Part shown: in pieces, positions 12,201 through 22,874 of the stretch
How the letters are laid out: every line of letters begins with the position of its first letter
Position numbering within the stretch: the stretch's first letter is position 1
Assembly (NCBI GenBank): GCA_033064195.1
Contig: JARBJD010000027.1
Coordinates: forward strand, 186,001-250,000
Direction of reading: 5' to 3'
From: Blattamonas nauphoetae
Taxonomy: Eukaryota > Preaxostyla > Oxymonadida
Length of the DNA stretch: 64,000 bases
Made by a program: the position numbers and the translations under genes
Notes under the pieces: generated by a model
What the model was told of the DNA's origin: nothing
Database searches by the model: none
What the model saw: the letters and a program-made list of their open reading frames with translations, nothing else

Positions 12201-12523
12201 GAATCCTGAAGCAACAATCTCCAATCTGTGGCTGTGGAGGTGGGAAGAGCTATCTCAAGAGCCTTCAGGTGCGTTTGTTCCGGAATTGATTCGATGTTTA
12301 TTCGCTTTCTTTTCATTTCATATTGCAGAATTTGTTTAGAAATTTTGATATATTGCCGTTCATGGACAGTACTCGTGAATAGATCTATTATGGAATGAAT
12401 TATATCTGAATCAAGTGGTGATTCGCTGCTTATTTTAACAGAGTTTGGATTCGGTGAATGAACGATTTCTTCTTCGACTTCGGATAGGCCACTTTTACCC
12501 TTACAGTCACGGAGTGTTGTCAC
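9203..12523 (-). pseudogene. ARM-like helical protein C2, frameshifted and interrupted
   Basis: This paralogue of C1, C3 and C4 lies in three pieces: 12523-11765, then, after the inserted element at 11186-11764, 11177 to about 10268, and about 10270-9203. Removing the element and one 8-bp target copy rejoins ILDKF with FSISS, as in paralogues. A separate 2-nt deletion lies near 10290: paralogues read YTHT-K-DYVVHLSLHPFAL where C2 shifts after FYPHT. The N-terminus is also odd. The family start MPPKH and about 25 following residues are replaced by MTTLRDCKGK before homology resumes at IVHSP. The gene ends ANFNGLRG-TAG. Helical content and length otherwise match the family. It sits head-to-head with B2. 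Confidence 0.75.
11186..11764. mobile_element. Short TIR element in C2, 8-bp target duplication
   Basis: The ends are inverted copies (GGCATGGGTGTA... / ...TACACCCATGCC), flanked by the direct repeat GAAAAATT at 11178-11185 and 11765-11772. Repeats of the type tgtagtgtgtctggtg occur just inside both ends. It is 579 bp with no transposase, so it is a non-autonomous (MITE-like) element. An 8-bp duplication suits the hAT superfamily. A relative with GGCATRGATTTAGTAT ends lies at 31090-31655. Excision would restore the C2 frame. Confidence 0.85.
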
Positions 12524-12653
12524 ACCGACTTATCTCGAACGATAATAGGAGACCCAAAGATTGAGATTACAGAAAAGAATTCAAGAAAAGCCAGATTAAG
12601 GGGAAGATCACTCACATTCCAACTTTTCATTACTTCGAAACTCACCTACGGGA

Positions 12654-14602
12654 ATGTTTACACACTGCCGCTTCCTCTTTCTGATCATTGTCTGGACAAC
12701 CAACCATTCTCTTGATAATGTACTCTCACTTGCGGACATTCTTCCTTCGTCGAATCACGAAACTACCTCGGAGAATTTTACCTATATTCGTGCTCTTCAT
12801 CCTTCATATCACGCAGACAACATTGCATTGATCTCCACCGCGCTGAGGCTTATTGGAAGCCACTCGGAGCTTCATCACACATGGCAAGACAACTCGGCTA
12901 ATTCAATCTCCAAACACTCTTCAGATACCAACCAAATTTCAAGTTTGAACGATGCAATATGCATGCTGAAAATTCAGAACAGCACCATCTCACTTGAATC
13001 ATGGATTCTGAATGCCGAAGAGCCGAACACAATAGTTTCGCACGTATCATCGTCACATGTGGTGATTCGAGATTCAGCGATCTTATCAAACATCTATCAA
13101 TCACCGTTCGTAATTTTGTGGAGCAATACAGAACACGCATCAACCATTCAGATCATTGCCAGTTCGCACAACTCGAAACTGTCAGATCTCCTGCCACTTG
13201 TGGACATCGACAAACATCAAGACAGTCCCGATATTGGTCACTCTTCAGTCGAAACAAGTGAAGAACAGACCACAAAGCGGTCTTCTGAAAGACTTGAAGG
13301 CGACGAGATTTGTGTTGTGGGATCTTCCCTCAACCTCACCGATATTCACCTTCCGATCGGTTCCGGCCCTCTTTTTTCGTTTGGAATACGGAATGCCAGA
13401 TCTTCCAGTCTCACTCGTGCGGATATAAGAGTTCACACCACACTCACCTCGTCGTCACTTCTGAACGTGACCAGCCCCCAACAACCACTTTCTGAGAACC
13501 AGAATCGGTTCAGAAGTCTGACGGGCCAAGCAATTGTCGGGTGTTGTGTGTCGCGATGCTCGAATCATGACAGTGGGACAACAATGCTGGACGTGAATGC
13601 TGGAGGCGACCTTCACTGCCTGAACACTTCCTTCTCCTCCTGCATCCGCCAATCGAACACCCCTGAATCATATCCAAACAAGAACTACACACAAGGCCAG
13701 CGTTTCGCTTCCGCAAGTGAATCATTAATCACATCAGCCACTTTCACTTCCTGCACCTTTCGAGAGATGACAGGCTCGTACGGTGATAACACGGGGGGCT
13801 CTGCAATTTTCGTCAAAAGTGCCACATCTGTGACCATCACACAGTGCTCCCTCCACATCTGCAACGTCAGCGGGATCAACGATGATGGAGGATGCATTTT
13901 CTACTCGCCGCCTCTCTCCGGCGAAAATGCGTTGGTCATCAAGACGTCTTCGTTCACCGAATGCAAAGCGATCGGAGCAGTGTTCAATTATGGCGGGACT
14001 CTCTTCACGCGAGACGCGCTGCTTGTTTCGATTGATGAGTCGTTCTTCGAGAAGGGGGTTGCACAATACGGCTCAGCTCTGTTTTTCTATTACCAGACAA
14101 CAACGAAGATCTCCAACAGCTCGTTTGTGGACTGTGAATCACTTGTCCACTCGACTATCCGAATTAATAACTATGTCACCATCTCTTCGCTGGACTATCT
14201 TCTTCTCCGAAACTGTCAGGCGAATGGTAAGCCAGCTGCGAGTGATATCTACTTTGAGACGCTGCTGTATTCTGACGTCAAGTCAAAAATCAGCTTTTGC
14301 GATTCAACTTCTGGTTCTCCAAATATTTATTTTGGTTCGACGGAAACATCAGACGATACACTCATCCCGCAGATCTCGTCCACGCCGACAGTTGAAACAT
14401 GCGAAGTCACGTTCAGTGGAAATGTAGCGACTGTGACGGTGACAACGAAAGAAGTGATTGGAGGAGCGATGGGGATTCTGTTGGAGGGCTGCCTCGTGCC
14501 TCGTTTGGTGTTCGTTGTGTTCGTCACGGGTGGACAGAACTCGACGACAGGAAGCGCAACGGTGTCTTCTGGAGCGAATGGGATTCTTCCTTCAGCCACG
14601 TA
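12654..14602 (+). CDS. B2 5' part: signal peptide and first beta-helix
   Basis: It starts MFTHCRFLFLIIVWTTNHSL, a clear signal peptide, at the first ATG of the open frame, 130 bp from the divergent C2. It then carries beta-helix repeats with many Ser/Thr/Asn and Cys residues (GCCVSRCSNHDSGTTMLDV, SSCSFCSC-like turns). It matches the N-terminal half of B3 (compare GSVVASCSNHLYGTSIHSL). The natural frame enters the pogo-like element at 14603, which supplies a false stop at 14672. Confidence 0.75.
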
Positions 14603-16643
14603 TAGTCCGTCGAAAACCCGGACTTCGTCAAAAACCCGTCCTTTCATGGATTCTCAAGTTTTGTGGGGTTGATCAAACATTTCACTTTTTTTTCTCAATT
14701 CAACTTGTTTTTTTAATTCTGATTCAAATACCAGAGAATTTACTTAAATGAAGTGATAGTCGAAAAATCTGTTACAAAGAGTCATTCTGTGAAGTTATTT
14801 TTTCTGAAGTCGACTCGTCCAAAAAGTCACTGTCATCATCATGAAGGACATTGATTCGGCTCTTTGAAAGTGGAAAAACAGACGGAACAGACTCGATTCG
14901 TGTTGATTCTTGCCTTTTCTGTGGTTTTATTTCATCAAGGGTTAGTTGTTTCGATTTTTGAGGTCGTTCTGAAGATTGGATCACATTCAATTTGGTGTGT
15001 ATTTGAATCTTCGGAGTGAAACCACGTTTTCTTTGAGTGAGAGTTGTAAGAAGTCTTCCCTGATATTTCGGTTTTGTTTGAATAGCTGTGTGGTGAGAAG
15101 CGGGAGTTTCACAAGTCGTTTCAGAAGACAGTATGGATGAAGATGGTGTTTCTGATTCTGGTTTGGAAGGGACTAGTTGAATCAATTGAGCGAGTGAAAG
15201 TGGAGAAACCCCACATCGAGCGAATGATGCCTTGATGACACAGGGTTTCATTGACGTCGCCAAACAATCTGGCAGAATTCGTGCGAGTTCGGTTCTGTAA
15301 GCTGAAATTGAGTTTGATTCGGGTTGAATGTATTTTCGAGAGAGTTCTGACTTGAAACTTGCGAAACAATAGCCATCAAGAGGTTGTGAGATTGATGATG
15401 AGTGAGGTGGGAGGAAGAGAATTTGAATGTATGCCTTTTCAGCCATCTCTTGAAATTCAGGAAACATGTGAGATGATGCTCCATCGAGGAGAAGAAGTGC
15501 ATTCCGCATTTTTGGGACTCTTATCACGCTTTTCTGTGATTTCTGGAATGATGACATTTTCGACAACTTTTGGAAAAGAGTTGATGTCATGTATCCGCTT
15601 CCCTCGTAGAGTGAGATGATGTGATGAGCACTCAATCCAGAGAATTCGGCGACAGGCGTGTTGGTAGGATATAGCAGAATTGGTGAAAGTGAAGAACCAT
15701 CGGCGCAGATCGTACAAGCTAAGGTTGCGTTGACAACTCTTTTATTTTCGGAATTCGGCGGGACATTCTCACCGCGATACCACACAACCATCGACTGTTT
15801 ATCCTCATCGATTCTGAGAGAGGTTTCGTCAAAATTGAAAATCATGTCATCATCGATCTTCGCATCAATCACAACACTTTTGAGCAATTTGAACCATTCA
15901 GTCATGCTTTCGACAGTCGTAGCAGCAATTCTTTCGGGACTCAAAAAGATGGAAGGGATCGCTGGAGCACTGGATTCTGATCTATCCAGTTCGAAATTGT
16001 GGGTCGTTTCACTTCAGCCAATTTTTTTATTGGATCATTTCGACGTAAAACGATTTCTTTTGCCTAAATGCGATTTTCATGAAAAAAGAAGCAAACATGA
16101 GTCATAACTCGAGACACCTTAATCGGAACATTGCGCGAGATGTCTTCGAGGACTTTCATTTCAAGGTCAGTTTCTTCAGCTGAACTGAAAAAGCGAGGAC
16201 GACCATTGATTCCGACTTCTCGTCCATCCTTAAGAGCTCGCCTTCCGCGACGCAGTTGGGAAGGAGATCCGAGGTTGCTTTCTGCGAGGGTCTCCAGCTT
16301 GACGTGTTCGTCTTCGTACAATTTCAGTCCACGAGCAACTCGATTCGGAATCGAAAGGTATTCCTGTTTCACAATAATTTTTGAAACTTCCTCTGGACTG
16401 AGAAAATGAGGTTCTGAGGACGACATAAAAATGTTGTGGGTGTGATCATCTTTTCAATTTTGATTCAGTCTTTTTGTGAAAAAAATGCTCGATTCAAAAT
16501 GTTTTGAAGTGAGTAAACTGTTCAATAGACCAAAAATATCAGAGATGTCGATCATATTCAGAGTGAAGTGGAGAAATCGTGGGGAGCGATTTAACACCGG
16601 AAAACGACGGGTTTTTGACGAAGTCCGGGTTTTTGACGGACTA
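14603..16643. mobile_element. Pogo/Tc1-type DNA transposon inserted in B2
   Basis: Terminal inverted repeats of 38 bp (14603-14640 and 16606-16643, beginning TAGTCCGTC and differing at one position) are flanked by a TA duplication (14601-14602 and 16644-16645). It contains a DDE transposase on the minus strand. At 2041 bp it has the size of a full pogo-class element. Removing it joins ...SAT to YKHRSYSLRGD in frame. Confidence 0.9.
14772..16426 (-). CDS. DDE transposase, pogo/CENP-B type, one internal TAG
   Basis: The N-terminal part (16426-16064) has a helix-turn-helix region with GRPRFFSSAEE, as in CENP-B/pogo transposases. The catalytic part (15944-14772) has the triad in NFDET, LLLDGASSH and SQPLDG. 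In the numbering of the second open segment these are D39, D154 and D190, a DD35D spacing. Both parts are in one frame, separated by a single TAG at 16064-16066 (HENRI-stop-AKEIVLRRNDP). This is either a disabling stop or a sequencing error. The role is cut-and-paste transposition at TA sites. Confidence 0.85.
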
Positions 16644-16645
16644 TA

Positions 16646-17178
16646 CAAACATCGGTCATACTCACTCAGGGGAGACATCACCATTCAAGTGATCAGTGCC
16701 TCAGCCGTTTTGATCGACGCGAACACAGCAACAATCACACTCGAGGGAGTGTCACTTCAAACAGGGACGTATTCGATGCTCGTAAAGAATGGAGCTGACA
16801 TTTTCAACATCACACTGACTCGCTCCGACTCGACAACTCTGACAGGAACAGCACCTCTGCATCCATCGACTGCACATGGAAGACTGGACTGGTCCACACA
16901 ATATGAAATCACCAAAGTTGAACATGAGGATGGTGGAATCAAGTCAGCCATTCGACGGGTCGGGACAATCAAATTCACCACACCTGAATCGCCCCCTCGA
17001 ATCATATCCGCAGATTGCTCACTGGGAGGAGACCAACTGAAATCAGCTCTCGAAGTTCTAACGGGAGTGAAGTTGGGAGGAGGAAAGAACTTCAAAGTGA
17101 CAGTTCGGAAGATAAAAGAAGCGATACCAACTGGTGGTGACATTGTGTTGAGTGGAACACTCTCCAGTGTCTCGTCAT
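16646..17178 (+). CDS. B2 Ig-like segment between two transposons
   Basis: The frame reads YKHRSYSLRGDITIQV, then an Ig-like unit (TITLEGVSLQTGTYSMLV), then SPPRIISADCSLGGDQ and VKLGGGKNFKVTV. These are standard units of the B2/B3 repeat region. The frame runs into the Mutator-like element at 17179, after the 9-bp target TCTCGTCAT. Confidence 0.7.
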
Positions 17179-17810
17179 GGGTAGGTCTAGACTCAGATCT
17201 AGAAAAGTCTAGACGCAGATCTACAGATCCGTCTAGGCGCAGATCTGCAGGTCTACACGCAGATCCGTCTTTTTCTGGTTCATTTCGATTCTTGACCACT
17301 TTTTATTCAACAAATACCTAAATATCCACATCACTTCCTATTTTTTGGATTTACTTCTTCCTTTATGACATTCCTCCAATCGGGGTCCAAAGTTGATGAA
17401 GAGATCCTGGGTTGATCTCGTTCAGTTCCATCCAATTAAAGGTTCTTTCAATTCGAGACCCTTCCAGACATTCGTCCGGAACTTTGTCGTCGGATTCACG
17501 AACAGGTAGCCCTTCCGACTCTCCGTCTTCTCTACACCGCCACCATTTCATTTTCCACTGCCCAGCCGGAAGTATGCATTCCATTTGATCGTTTCACTTC
17601 TCTTCCCTGATATTCAAGTTCACCTTCCTTGATATCCGAGCCCACCCTCCACTATGTCCCGTCTGAAAGGTCAGTTCCATCTCCAATCGACAACCTCGAC
17701 GGACGGTGGTCACCCAGACATCGAATCAGCTCACAACTGAGAATTTCTCCTTGCAGAAAAGAAAAAGAATTGATGCAGAACGTCAAAAATAGCGAAAACA
17801 GTTCGACATT

Positions 17811-19108
17811 GTGAGAACAACATAGAAAGGCGACGAAGCGAAGGAAGCAAAAGGGAAGGGGATGAAGACCAAAAAATTGAGGTTACTGAGGACATCGAAG
17901 GAGAATATGAACAAGCAGAAAACGAGGAGGACGGAACACGAAGCATGGGAGAGAATGAGAAAGTTGAAGAAAACGAACATGAACAAACTGGCGAAATGGA
18001 AAAAGATGAAGAAAACGACAATGTTGAAGACAAACAGGAAGAGGCAGCTGAAGATGAGTGTGAACAAGACAATGGAGATGCCGATCGCAACCTACAAGAT
18101 ATTGTGCAATCAGAACGTGAAGACAGAGATGCAGAGGAACAGTAAGAAGAAATGGACGAAGATCCCGGTTCTTAACAGAATACCCCAGGGGAAGAAACCA
18201 AGAATGATGAAGTTGTCGAAAACAAACATCTCGACGATGAGGATCCTGACGCGACAGGTCCTGAAAAGAAGCAAGCTGAATCGAAACATGAATATTTGCA
18301 GGAGAAAGATGATTGAAAAGCTGATGAACTGGAAGATGTCAAATAACACCAAGTTAAAGACGAAGAAATCGAAGATGAAGTCAAAACGCACTCGTTTGGT
18401 GCACCAGCGCAAAAAAGAATCAAACGATGAAGAAAACGAGATGAAAGAAAATGAGCTAAACTATGAATTTGATGAGGAGTTTGCAAAGCAGCGGATGAAC
18501 AAGCAGAAGCCGACGATCAATTTGAAGACGATGAACAAGCGGAAGGGACAGAATTAGAAGCCGAAAAAAGAAGAAAGCAGCATCTATTCAGTCAAGTCAC
18601 TGGAGACTGTCAAAGCAGACTAATCGTCGCGGAGTTCGAAGTCCAATCGGACATCAAAAAGATCAAACTCCGAATCTCGGAAATCACGCTCTTCAGCAGA
18701 AAAATTGGATTTCCTAGAAGAAACAAACCTGAAGAACAAGATGGACAGGAGGAAGTGTTTGAAGACCAACAAGAATATGGAAAGGAGGAAGGAAACAGCT
18801 TCGATTCTCAGCCGGACAAGGAACCAGAGCATCACTCGGAAACAAATGACAATGACGACGAAATTGTGAAGAAAGAGCATTTTAGGGAGACAGAAGGTGG
18901 AGAAGAAGGATCGGTGCGTGAAACAGACATCGAATCAAAATCCGAAGCCACAAAGAAAGAATCAGGCGAAAAAGACGAAATCGAACAAGAAAACGGCAAA
19001 GAAGTTGTGATTCAAGAAGATGAAGAGGAAAAAGTGGAAGAAGGGGAGCGAGGTAAGAGCACAAACGATGTGATCGTTCCGTCCAAAACGCCCCGAATCA
19101 GGTTGTAG
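17811..19108 (+). other. Glu/Lys-rich low-complexity sequence inside the element
   Basis: Purine-rich sequence translates as runs of Glu, Lys, Asp, Asn and Met in several overlapping frames (for example 17862-18557 and 18755-19108). No frame has a fold signature, so the frames are not called as genes. It may be a captured charged or coiled-coil gene segment that has drifted. Confidence 0.4.
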
Positions 19109-19118
19109 ACGCCAAAAA

Positions 19119-19350
19119 CTACATCATCCTTCCCTTCAGACCGCTTGCACTCTCCTTCGCTTCGATGACTGTGTCTCCCAGAATATGATCGTCATGCAGC
19201 ATGACATTCCCGTCTCCCACAATCTTCACCAGCGAGTCCACCACACTTTTGCACGGGGTCTTCTCTCTTCCGCACAGAGTGATATCAAGTCCGTCATCCT
19301 TCACGAGAACATCTCGCGAAAGACCTCTCGGTCGTTTTGTTCTTATCGAA
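19119..19350 (-). pseudogene. Captured beta-helix-family module (fragment)
   Basis: On the minus strand the frame reads DVLVKDDGLDITLCGREKTPC, then VVDSLVKIVGDGNVMLHDDH and ILGDTVIEAKES. B3 has the equivalent at about 51290 (DVFVSRGGSSDASECGSSDF, then PC). This module normally follows the Ig-like repeats, and it is exactly the part missing from B2 at the foldback. There is no start or stop context, so it is a gene fragment carried by the Mutator-like element. Confidence 0.55.
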
Positions 19351-19390
19351 AAGCACGGTGTCGCTTCCCGTCGTACTCTCTCTTCCACAA

Positions 19391-19960
19391 GCACAACCAA
19401 TTCCAAACAATGCCGAACCATCTCCGCCGCCGCAACTCCCTCCACAGCAGAAGAAGCAGCGTGAGGTTCAATTCCAACCTCAATTCATTTCACAACAGCC
19501 AGCTGAGAAGATGCGACAGCCTGAGCGGCAGAAGAGTTCGTCTGGGACAGACACAACTCAACTGATCAGCGACGAGGAGCCAAACGGCCTCCTGAAAGGG
19601 CAATACATGGACGTCGAGTTGTGGGTATCCCTTTCTCTTCTCTCCTCACTCTTTCCAGCCGATGATGCGTGATCCTCTCGATGGGGGATTCACTGCACCT
19701 GCCTTCACCATCCCGTCGTCAGCTGGCCTCGTCGCCTTCCACTCCCTTCCTGACCAGATTCACGTGCTCTGTCAGGACGAGGATGGGATTGTCTCGATGT
19801 GGAATATCCTCACCGGAAAGTTGGAAGAAACACTCGGACCAGGCCGACTCGAAGACTTCGCAAAACGATTTCCGAAACCACTCGAGTTCCGACGGAAATG
19901 GTACACAGCCGAAACAAAAACGGGGGTATCGTCTTCTCATCTCGTTCATTCGCACTCTCC
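19391..19960 (+). pseudogene. Captured WDR48-like WD40 fragment with an intron
   Basis: The frame reads GLLKGQYMDVELW, then an apparent 34-nt intron (19625-19658, GTATCC...TTTCCAG), then PMMRDPLDGGFTAPAF, HVLCQDEDGIVSMWNILTGK and LEETLGPGRLEDF. The order of these blocks, followed by RRKWYTAETKTG, resembles the last WD repeat of WDR48/UAF1, the USP1/USP12 deubiquitinase activator (family forms: HVLT-D-GNV-LWDVL, KVEDLGKVDFE, WF-VDLKTG). This is recalled homology. Only about 150 residues are present, so it is a captured genomic fragment. Confidence 0.55.
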
Positions 19961-20422
19961 TCGCACTTCACTCCGTCGCAGCATTTGATGATCACTCCAA
20001 CATTCTCGTAAAGTAGGTGAGAACACCAGTAAGACACGAAGAAGAGTGATATGCACAATGATCAAACGACAAGGTCTAACGAAGCGGAAAGAGGAGCTAT
20101 CAGCCTGTCGGAACTGTGAAGACGATCCACACATTTCATCCCACATACTATTGAGTCAATCACATTTCTCGTTGTGATCATACCCCTTTTTCCATTCTTC
20201 AACTCGACCAGAATCCCGTCCCATCAATAACTCTCTTCTTTTGACCTGAAACTATTATTTCATCATTTCACATCATTTATTCTTCTCAATCTGTTCAATA
20301 AGGTGTTCTATCAACGAAACAAACGAGATCTGCGTGTAGACTTTCAGATCTGCGTCTAGACCGATCTGCAGATCTGCGTCTAGACTTTTCTAGATCTGAG
20401 CCTAGACCTACCCTCTCGTCAT

Positions 20423-20470
20423 CAACCACACACACCCACACTGTGCTGATCTACGGGATCTCGAACCCTC
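20423..20470 (+). CDS. B2 micro-segment between two elements
   Basis: These 48 bases encode the end of an Ig-like unit (TTHTHTVLIYGISNP). They are framed by the Mutator-like element's right target copy and the CTC target of the next element. They fit in frame with both neighbouring segments. Confidence 0.65.
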
Positions 20471-20956
20471 CAGTCATGGACAAAAGTTTTCGGTTTTCCT
20501 GTCCAGAAACACTGAGTGGTGAGATTTCGTTTTTGTTTCGTCGGACACTTCATCATCCTAAAAGAACATTGTGGCGAGAAAACCAGAGCGAACGGTTGTT
20601 TCGTAGTGGAGATACAGAGGAACGAAGAGTCTGAAAAAAAGTGACAAAAATATGTGCTCAACCACAATCGACCATTTTTCACACAGTGAGAGGTTGTGAA
20701 GAGATGAGATCATTTTTGCCGAAATAAACGAGATCCTCCGACTCTTCCGCAAGAAAAAGCGAACATTCGCAAAAAAACTTCGACAGTGGAAAGGTTCGCA
20801 TTTCTCACCCACAAACTGTAGACAAGTCTACCAACCTCGATGCGTGTCGATGTCATGTCACCTCCACACATGTGAAGTTTCAGCATCGAACTCCTTTCCC
20901 AATTCGTCACACCAGACTTTGAGCTTTTTCCTGCCGACCACTTTTGTCCATGACTG
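20471..20956. mobile_element. TIR element with 3-bp duplication in B2
   Basis: The ends CAGTCATGGACAAAAGT... and ...CTTTTGTCCATGACTG are inverted and flanked by CTC (20468-20470 and 20957-20959). It is 486 bp with no coding capacity. The same ends (CAGTCACGGACAAAAGT) and a 3-bp duplication occur at 32175-33063. A 3-bp duplication is known for CACTA and PIF/Harbinger elements, but the ends match neither exactly. Excision gives GISNPLLSFGTKY, the expected sequence. Confidence 0.8.
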
Positions 20957-20959
20957 CTC

Positions 20960-22087
20960 TCCTCTCATTCGGAACAAAGTATCTGATCACTGAGTTCGAA
21001 GTTTCAGGATCGTTTTTTATTTTGGATAAAGATGTCACTTTCTCCGTTCCTCCTGAACCTCCTCGAATCACAGGAGCCTCGTGTTCGCTGAATGGAAAGA
21101 AAGACAAGCTGATTGTTGAGCTGAGCGGAAGCGCTTTGTCGTCGTCTGGGCAGACTGCTGTGATGTCTGGATCATCAGCCATTGTCTCTTCGAATGGAGA
21201 GCTCTTCAACGTGTCGTCGACGAAATGTTTTGTGAACTTTTCGGTTGGGTTGAGTGAGAACAGCACACATGTTGTGTTCGGAGGGCGATACGAATTGCTG
21301 TCAGTTGGGTCGGGCCCGTCGTCGATTATTGTGACTTCTGGTCTCTTCATCGACGTCCCTCTGCCACCACAAATCACCTCAATCACCGCTCCAACTGAGA
21401 TCTCCACGTGGAATTTCGTTCTCAACTTCTCTGGCGAGCGTCTCCCATCCAACAAGGTCTATCTTGTCACATTGACACATGGCGACAGTTTCGCGGTTTT
21501 GTTCAGCTCCACAATTGCTGGCACATCAACACTCAACATCGGAAGAAGCGGAGAGCCAGAATACGACACGGAATACACCATCAGCTCTATCTTGCAAGGA
21601 GTGAGTGGAAAAGAAGACGAACATGTTGTCTTCTCGCCAGCTACATTCAGAACACCACTCGGCCCAACACTGTCTTCGGTTTCGTGTGATCTCGATTCCT
21701 CAAATCCAGATTTTGTGAAACTGACATTCACAACAGCACGAATACCTTCCGAAGTATTCACACTGACCGTCACAACGACTGAAACACCAATAGAAAGCAT
21801 TGAACTCCCCATCTCTCCTTCAGACCTCTCCGCTGGGTTCGTTTTTGTGGAAGTGTACAACAACTCAAACACACTGAAATATGGAACGACTTATTCGATT
21901 GAGAGAATGAACAGTTCATCAATTGTTGCTGTTGTCTCGGCCACTTCATTCTCCACTCCGCCAGAACCGATCCGAATCACATCTGTTGATTGCTCGCTGG
22001 GAGGAGACAAACATAAATCAGCAATTGTCGTTCTGTCAGGAGTGAAGTTGGGAGGAGGAAAGACCTTCACGGTGACAGTTGAGCGAG
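20960..22087 (+). CDS. B2 Ig-like repeat region
   Basis: This continuous frame has at least four Ig-like units. Each opens with a P-I-SASCSL or S-VSCDL motif and contains GxxLxxxxYxVT-like strands (SGERLPSNKVYLVTLTHG, SVSCDLDSSNPDFVKLTF, VLSGVKLGGGKTFTVTV). It matches the extracellular repeat region of B3. The frame is interrupted after VTVERV by the foldback repeat. Confidence 0.75.
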
Positions 22088-22650
22088 TCGCATGCATACC
22101 AATCTCGGGTATGGTCACCCCATTTATTCGATTCCACTTCACATTTGAAACAAAGTTAGAGAACCATTTTTGTGAAATGAGGGCTTGTTAATGAAATTGA
22201 GACACCACGATCCTCAGTTTCGAACAACCTTTTCTCCATTAAAAGGACTTTATTTGATCTAATTCGACAAAAAACTAATATTGAGAGTATGTGAGACGAA
22301 CTGAACGATACGAAAGAAGAGAAAAATGCCTTGGGAATGAAATCAGTGTTAGATCCTGTCAGGACGAAAGTATGGGGATTGATCTCAATCCATTGAATAA
22401 GTCCCATGGCATTTTTCCCTTCTTTCGTATCGTTCAGTTCGTCTCACATACTCTCAATATTAGTTTTTTGTCGAATTAGATCAAATAAAGTCCTTTTAAT
22501 GGAGAAAAGGTTGTTCGAAACTGAGGATCGTGGTGTCTCAATTTCATTAACAAGCCCTCATTTCACAAAAATGGTTCTCTAACTTTGTTTCAAATGTGAA
22601 GTGGAATCGAATAAATGGGGTGACCATACCCGAGATTGGTATGCATGCGA
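22088..22650. mobile_element. Foldback element, 249-bp arms
   Basis: Near-perfect inverted arms lie at 22088-22336 and 22402-22650, with outer ends TCGCATGCATACC / GGTATGCATGCGA and a 65-bp centre. A possible CATG duplication lies within the palindromic ends, but no clean target repeat was found. Unlike the other elements in the window, removing it does not restore a family-like join. About 200 codons of B2 are missing here, which suggests a deletion or rearrangement at the foldback. Confidence 0.75.
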
Positions 22651-22874
22651 AATGCACACTTGTGAAGTGTGACTCGAACTCGACTGAAGTGACACTGGAA
22701 ATGTCGGACTGCACATTTGTAGAAGTGGAGGCACGCAATGCTGTACTTTTGAACTTCTCGTCTCGACTTCAATCATCACGATTTAGAATGGAACGAAGTG
22801 TGTTCATTTCAACGAATCGAAATGACACGAGTTTCAGAGAGCGAACGGGACTGATTCTGATTTCGACAGGACAA
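22651..22874 (+). CDS. B2 second beta-helix segment
   Basis: The frame reads KCTLVKCDSNSTEVTLEMSD, FVEVEARNAVLLNFSSRL and then FISTNRNDTSF...LILISTGQ. It corresponds to the C-terminal beta-helix of B3 (VLSLRMESCSIHST, LILFSSS). After the 8/9-bp target it continues in frame at 25091. Confidence 0.65.

Larger units (their letters stand above)
17179..20413. mobile_element. Mutator-like element with captured gene pieces
   Basis: The ends are inverted (GGGTAGGTCTAG... / ...CTAGACCTACCC) and continue inward as repeats of CTCAGATCTAGAAAAG and AGACGCAGATCT. The flanking direct repeat TCTCGTCAT (9 bp; 17170-17178 and 20414-20422) fits Mutator-like elements. No transposase was recognised in the 3235 bp. 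The interior holds charged low-complexity sequence (about 17.8-19.1 kb), an antisense beta-helix module and a WDR48-like fragment, as in Pack-MULEs. Excision rejoins B2 as SSVSS-STTHTHTVLIYG. Confidence 0.85.

Noticed and set aside
16064-16066. TAG reassigned to glutamine, as in some oxymonads, to explain the in-frame TAG in the transposase
   Set aside because: C2, C3, C4, A2 and the SPRY gene all end in TAG, C3 and C4 at the same aligned residue (KWWA-x-TAG). TAG is therefore a real stop here.
17862-18557. 231-codon Lys/Met/Glu-rich frame as a real gene
   Set aside because: It is low complexity in all frames, lies inside the Mutator-like element, and has no domain signal.
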